Shown: positions 32,904 through 36,947 of the stretch, one piece after another | Numbering within the stretch: the stretch's first letter is position 1 | Layout of the letters: each line of letters starts with the position of its first letter | From: CAZQRW01 sp964596115 | Lineage (GTDB): Bacteria; Hydrothermota; UBA3072; B12-G15 | Assembly: GCA_964596115.1 (NCBI GenBank) | Contig: CAZQRW010000014.1 | Coordinates: forward strand, 1-36,947 | Length of the DNA: 36,947 nucleotides | Direction of reading: 5' to 3' | Notes under the pieces: model-generated | Told to the model about the DNA's origin: nothing | Database searches by the model: none | What the model saw: the letters and a program-made list of their open reading frames with translations, nothing else | Position numbers and translations under genes: made by a program

Positions 32904-33529
32904 CGTGGAACAAGTGTAACAACTATTCTTCTGTTCTTCGCCCTTCCTTCGGATGTAGCGTTATCAGCAATGGGCCTGTATTCTGAATAAGCAACAGCTG
33001 CTAACTTCTCAGGAGGAACTCCAACTTCTTCAATAAGAAAACGTACAACTTTAACTGCCCTTGCTGCTGACAATTCCCAATTTGTGGGATACTTTCTTTT
33101 TAAACTACCTGTAATTTTCGCATTATCACTATGGCCTTCTATATATATAACTTTGCCTTCTATCCCCTTTAAAATATTACCCAGTTGCTTCAGTAGATCT
33201 CTTCCCTCTTTACTAATTTCAACACTTCCAGGAGGAAATAACTTTTGGGCTGGAAGAGTGATTTCAAGCTTATTCTGAACCTCGTTTACGTTGACGTCCC
33301 CGAGAAAATCACTTATCTGCTCTTTTAAGCTTCCCATCACCTCAACCTTCTTCTCCTTTTTCGGCAAGGCACTTTTCATTTTGTTTAATTCGCTTACAAG
33401 CATTGAGTTCTCTTTTTTATAAGAATCAAGCATATTTCTAACAGGTATATATCTAAAGAGGAAGAAATATGAGAAAAATCCTGCAAAAAGGATTATAAGA
33501 ACAAAAATAACAATTGAGAAACGTTTCAT
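32900..33529 (-). CDS. OmpA/MotB C-terminal domain protein with N-terminal membrane anchor
   Basis: 209 residues. One membrane segment at ~5-27, a short coiled coil (~33-70), then an OmpA-like peptidoglycan-binding domain (~85-209): FPPGSVEISKEG, YIEGHSDN (129-136), WELSAARA (151-158) and KNRRI (198-202). The arrangement is MotB-like, anchoring the inner membrane to peptidoglycan, but no motA is adjacent. AGGAGG lies five bases before the ATG. Its position after PBP1A fits a cell-wall role. Confidence 0.9.
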   Translation of the reverse strand: MKRFSIVIFVLIILFAGFFSYFFLFRYIPVRNMLDSYKKENSMLVSELNKMKSALPKKEKKVEVMGSLKEQISDFLGDVNVNEVQNKLEITLPAQKLFPPGSVEISKEGRDLLKQLGNILKGIEGKVIYIEGHSDNAKITGSLKRKYPTNWELSAARAVKVVRFLIEEVGVPPEKLAAVAYSEYRPIADNATSEGRAKNRRIVVTLVPR

Positions 33530-33538
33530 GCATTCCTC

Positions 33539-35572
33539 CTAAAAATCCCATCTATCCATTTTTTCGAAACTCGAGGTGGGCGGTTTTTTTTGTTTTTTGG
33601 TATGAATATTACATTTCTCATCCGGTTCATTACCTTTAATAAATATTTCATCTTTTACAATGGGGCAGTATGGAGTTGCCAGCAACCCTGATTGTTCACA
33701 AATCAACCTATGAATTATCCCTTTAGGTTCAGTGAAGTCAGGGCCAGTTGAATCAAGGACAGCCTTCATAAAGGAAACCCATACAGGGAGAGCCGCACCT
33801 GCACCTGTGGCATATCTTGCTATTTTGTGTGGGTAATCATATCCTACCCATACACCAGTAACAACATCTGGAGTAAACCCCAAAAACCAGGCATCAGTAA
33901 AATTATTAGCAGTACCAGTTTTCCCTGCTGCTGGTCTTGTGAATCCCATCATTCTTGCACGGTGGGCAGTCCCTTTGTTGAAAACAGACTCCAACATATT
34001 TATCATAATATATGCAGATTGTTTACTTAACACCCTTTCCCTTGCAGGGTTACCCTCATATACAATATTACCGTACCTATCTACTATCTTCTTTATTATT
34101 ACCGGTTCAATTCTTACCCCATAGTTATCCAGCGTTCCAAAGGCATCGGTCATCTCAAGAAGTGTAACACCAGAAGGACCAAGTGCAATGGAAGAAACAG
34201 GCTCAATGGAGCTTTTAATTCCCATTTTCTCTGCATAATCTATTATAGTAAAGACACCAATCTGTTGAGTAAGACGTATCGCTGCAAGATTTCTCGAAAG
34301 ATAGAAAGCCTTCCTTAATGTAATTTTACCCATAAAGGTGCTATCAAAATTAGTGGGGGCATAAACCTTGTTTTGGGATTCCACAATTATTGGAAGGTCT
34401 AGGATAAAATCGGATGGATTGTAACCATTGTCAATAGCAGCTGTATATAAAAAAACTTTAAATGCAGAGCCTGCTTGCCTTTTTGCCATTGTTGCCCTAT
34501 TAAATCGACTTTGTTTTATATCTCTACCACCAACAAGTGCAAGTACATCACCGGTATGCGGATCCATACAAACAAGTGCACCCTGTAGATAAGGGGTATT
34601 ACCTCTCCAGGCGACAGAATCGGGGAATTCAGATTTTGGTTTGAGCCTGTACTTCCTTTCAACGAACTCAATGCCTGCTTCCACAATAGAATCTGCTACT
34701 TCTTGAAAATGCTTATCCATTGCAATATACACTGAATAGCCTCCCATAGTAAGATAAGAATTCCCAAGAATACTCTTCAATCTATTTTTTACTGTTTCAA
34801 TGTAATATGGGCCAATTCTTTTTCTCTCCTCGGCCTTTATAAATACTAAACTTTCCGCGGAAGCTTCATTTAATTGAGAAGAATCAATATAGCCCTCTTC
34901 CAACATACTCTTAAGCACTAAATCTGTCCTTCTTAAGCACCTATCCAGGTGATAATAAGGGGAGTAATATCCAGGAGAGCGAACTATCGCTACCAGGGCA
35001 GCAGCCTCTTTAAGAGAAATTTCACCTACCCGTTTTCCAAAATAATACTCACTTGCCGCTTCGATACCATAATTACCATAACCAAAATATACATGATTTA
35101 GATACATCTCAAGTATGTCATTTTTGGTATAATATCGTTCAAGTTCAAGGGCTAAATAAATTTCAGAAAATTTCCTGATAAAGCTTTTCTCTGGACTCAA
35201 GAGAATATTTCTTGCAAGCTGTTGTGTAATGGTGCTTGCTCCCTGCACTTTTCTTCTCTTGATTATATCTATAAGTATTGCTTTTATCATTCTTTTATAA
35301 TTTAGTCCATGGTGATGATAGAATTCCTTGTCCTCCACAGAAATTAATCCACCTTTTACATAAGCAGGGATAGAATCTAATGGTACTGGAATTCTTCGTT
35401 GCGTGTAAAGATCCCTAATCCACTCACCATTCCTGTCATATACCCTTGTTGCAAGAACAGGGTTGTAATTCTTAAGGATTTCTATATTCGGCAAGGAATG
35501 TAAAATCCATACATTAAAACCAAGAATTGCTCCAACTGCAAAAGAAAAAAGAAACCAAAGGTATTTTTTCAT
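33539..35572 (-). CDS. Class A penicillin-binding protein (PBP1A-type)
   Basis: 677 residues. A membrane anchor at ~5-25 is followed by a GT51 glycosyltransferase domain with catalytic E80 in SVEDKEFYHHHG and GASTITQQLARN (111-122). The transpeptidase domain has S369-x-x-K372 in GSAFK, S426-R-N428 and KTG (551-553). It polymerises and cross-links peptidoglycan in the periplasm. The C-terminal tail is Lys/Pro-rich after a Cys-containing stretch (CEQSGLLATPYCP). It begins two bases after glnA ends and lacks a clear Shine-Dalgarno, suggesting coupling. Confidence 0.96.
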   Translation of the reverse strand: MKKYLWFLFSFAVGAILGFNVWILHSLPNIEILKNYNPVLATRVYDRNGEWIRDLYTQRRIPVPLDSIPAYVKGGLISVEDKEFYHHHGLNYKRMIKAILIDIIKRRKVQGASTITQQLARNILLSPEKSFIRKFSEIYLALELERYYTKNDILEMYLNHVYFGYGNYGIEAASEYYFGKRVGEISLKEAAALVAIVRSPGYYSPYYHLDRCLRRTDLVLKSMLEEGYIDSSQLNEASAESLVFIKAEERKRIGPYYIETVKNRLKSILGNSYLTMGGYSVYIAMDKHFQEVADSIVEAGIEFVERKYRLKPKSEFPDSVAWRGNTPYLQGALVCMDPHTGDVLALVGGRDIKQSRFNRATMAKRQAGSAFKVFLYTAAIDNGYNPSDFILDLPIIVESQNKVYAPTNFDSTFMGKITLRKAFYLSRNLAAIRLTQQIGVFTIIDYAEKMGIKSSIEPVSSIALGPSGVTLLEMTDAFGTLDNYGVRIEPVIIKKIVDRYGNIVYEGNPARERVLSKQSAYIMINMLESVFNKGTAHRARMMGFTRPAAGKTGTANNFTDAWFLGFTPDVVTGVWVGYDYPHKIARYATGAGAALPVWVSFMKAVLDSTGPDFTEPKGIIHRLICEQSGLLATPYCPIVKDEIFIKGNEPDEKCNIHTKKQKKPPTSSFEKMDRWDF

Positions 35573-35574
35573 TG

Positions 35575-36912
35575 TTAACGGCCAAAGTATCTGATATATT
35601 CGGCTACAGAGGGCCTTAACTCAACCTCCCAATACTCCTTTTTCTTGAGATAAATCCATTTATCAAGAAGGAAGTCAGAAAAAACATCCCCCCTTTTCAA
35701 AAAAACTCTGTCATTATCAAGCGCCTCCAATGAATCAAGGAGCCCTCTGGGAACATCTTTTACGTTCGAATCATTGTCAATATCACCAGAAATTGGCTTT
35801 CCAGGATTGGTCTTGCTTACAATCCCATCTATACCTGCCAATAATATTGCTGCCACCGCTAAATATGGGTTAAACATTGCATCAGAGGGTCTATATTCTA
35901 TATCAACATTTTTACCTTTCTCATAACCTGGAATTCTGATAGCAACTGATCTATTAGCAATGGAATATGCAATTTTTTTGGGAGCCTCAAAGCCTGAGAA
36001 AAGTCTTTTATACGAATTAGTACTTGCATTGGTAAACGAAATAAGAGCGGGAAGATGATGAAGTATACCACCTATAAAATATCTAGCTGTTTGAGAAATA
36101 AAACTTCCCTTCTCTTTATCATAAAAAAGAGATGTTCCATTCTTCATAAGCATCATATGTAGGTGTAAACCGCTGCCAGGTTCATTATGAATAGGTTTCG
36201 GCATAAAAGTTACTTTTAGTCCTTCCTCCTCTGCTGAACGGAAAATTATATATTTTGAAAGCAGTATATTTTCAACGTTAATCAAAGAGGGCTTATAATC
36301 AATTTCAATCTCATGCTGTGAATACCTTCCACATTCACGGTGGGTATATTTTATTGGAATTCCAAGGTTATGTAAATACATAGTGACTCTATCTCTAAAT
36401 GCCCTGTACCCATCATATGGGGCGTCAATATGGTAACCATTATCAGGTGGAACACTGTCTACATGGTCAATTTCTACACAGCTAACAAGAACGTTAAGGT
36501 CGTAATAAACATCTTTAAAGATATAAAATTCCAGCTCAGGAAGAATAAGCAATTCATCACCTATTCCTAATTTTTGCAAAAGCTTCAATGCATTTACGAG
36601 AACTGTCCTTGGGCCATCTGTAAATGGTTTATCTCCCTCCGCACAGTAAACATCTCCAAAAAGAATTACTGTCGGTATCTCAGAAAAGGGATCACGGTAA
36701 AATTTCGACGTATCGGGGAAAATTCTCATATCACTGTATTCTTTTGCCGCAAACCCTGGCACACTGGATCCATCAATACCAACACCATTCTTTAGAAATG
36801 TTTTCAGTTTTTCTCTAGGAAAGGTAATATGATGTAAACCGCCATGAATATCGGCATACTTCAAATCTATCAACTCTATTTTTTCCTTATTAATATATTC
36901 TTCCAACGTCAT
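35575..36912 (-). CDS. glnA: Glutamine synthetase, type I
   Basis: 445 residues, GSI-alpha size. It makes glutamine from glutamate, ammonia and ATP. Visible: GIDGSSVPGF, the ELEFYIF metal-site glutamate, QHEIEIDY, NEPGSGLHLH, NSYKRLFSGFEAP, NRSVAIRIP and EYRPSDAMFNPYLA. The segment where adenylylated enzymes carry the NLYDL tyrosine has no such tyrosine here, so control by GlnE is unlikely. It is the first gene of the run glnA, PBP1A, OmpA-type, PP-loop protein, and the promoter predicts a leaderless mRNA. Confidence 0.96.
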   Translation of the reverse strand: MTLEEYINKEKIELIDLKYADIHGGLHHITFPREKLKTFLKNGVGIDGSSVPGFAAKEYSDMRIFPDTSKFYRDPFSEIPTVILFGDVYCAEGDKPFTDGPRTVLVNALKLLQKLGIGDELLILPELEFYIFKDVYYDLNVLVSCVEIDHVDSVPPDNGYHIDAPYDGYRAFRDRVTMYLHNLGIPIKYTHRECGRYSQHEIEIDYKPSLINVENILLSKYIIFRSAEEEGLKVTFMPKPIHNEPGSGLHLHMMLMKNGTSLFYDKEKGSFISQTARYFIGGILHHLPALISFTNASTNSYKRLFSGFEAPKKIAYSIANRSVAIRIPGYEKGKNVDIEYRPSDAMFNPYLAVAAILLAGIDGIVSKTNPGKPISGDIDNDSNVKDVPRGLLDSLEALDNDRVFLKRGDVFSDFLLDKWIYLKKKEYWEVELRPSVAEYIRYFGR

Positions 36913-36918
36913 CGTTTA

Positions 36919-36946
36919 TTATTATCATTCAATAAAGTATTGTCAA
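36919..36946 (-). promoter_or_regulatory. glnA promoter, predicted leaderless
   Basis: On the minus strand TTGACA (36941-36946), 16 bases, TAATAA (36919-36924), then six bases to the ATG at 36912. No Shine-Dalgarno sequence lies between. Confidence 0.75.
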
Positions 36947-36947
36947 G

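Noticed and set aside
1..36947. CRISPR arrays, insertion sequences, prophage or integrase genes
   Set aside because: No regularly spaced direct repeats, transposase motifs or integrase-like frames were seen on either strand.

Overview
The window (about 36.9 kb, AT-rich, dense gene packing) reads as chromosomal DNA of an uncultured-type Gram-negative bacterium. Gram-negative features are lipoprotein signal peptides, an OmpA/MotB-type protein, a small outer-membrane barrel candidate, a TonB C-terminal domain and a class A penicillin-binding protein. The protein mix (DxxGxD-Y repeat protein, YdjI-like SPFH/zinc-ribbon operon, DUF1015, DUF3098-like protein) is what I would expect from a candidate phylum such as WOR-3/Hydrothermae or a relative. 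That placement is an impression, not a result. I see no transposase, phage gene, CRISPR array or rRNA; one tRNA is present.

Layout: (1) 1-2851, minus: thiD behind a large secreted protein with about twelve ~26-residue DxxGxDxY repeats. (2) 3129-5117, plus: feoB without feoA. (3) 16816-5114, minus: one tightly overlapping eight-gene run: a substrate-binding lipoprotein fused to a TonB C-terminal domain, pyrR, pyrB (apparent AUU start), pyrC, a TldE/PmbA-like protein, a class III cyclase-like protein, a GAF-GAF-GGDEF protein and a uridine-kinase-like nucleoside kinase. (4) 17317-19628, plus: a two-gene ABC-2 exporter. (5) 24018-19663, minus: a TPR + periplasmic-binding lipoprotein (LpoA-like layout), two small proteins, glyA and a class V aminotransferase, ended by a clear intrinsic terminator. 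(6) 24111-24720, plus: tRNA-Val(UAC) and a zinc-ribbon protein. (7) 25169-24753, minus: a CBS-pair protein. (8) 25536-31046, plus: a small barrel protein, then a compact operon of a helical protein, a YdjI-like SPFH protein with two zinc ribbons, three further zinc-ribbon proteins that look paralogous, and DUF1015. (9) 31153-31946, plus: acylphosphatase and apt. (10) 36912-31965, minus: glnA, PBP1A, an OmpA-type protein and a PP-loop tRNA-thiolase-like protein.

Promoters are easy to read and near consensus: TTGACA, 16-17 bases, TAnnnT. At five genes (feoB, the LpoA-like gene, the CBS gene, acylphosphatase, glnA) the -10 box ends only 6-7 bases before the start codon and no Shine-Dalgarno sequence is present. 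The predicted mRNAs therefore begin at or within a base of the start codon (leaderless). At the other promoters the -10 is about 17-22 bases upstream and a Shine-Dalgarno sequence lies between, so two initiation modes appear to coexist.

The most interesting items are the SPFH/multi-zinc-ribbon operon, the substrate-binding/TonB fusion heading a pyrimidine-signalling operon, the AUU start of pyrB overlapping the pyrR stop, the leaderless promoter set, and the cyclase-like protein that keeps both metal aspartates but lacks the usual arginine.
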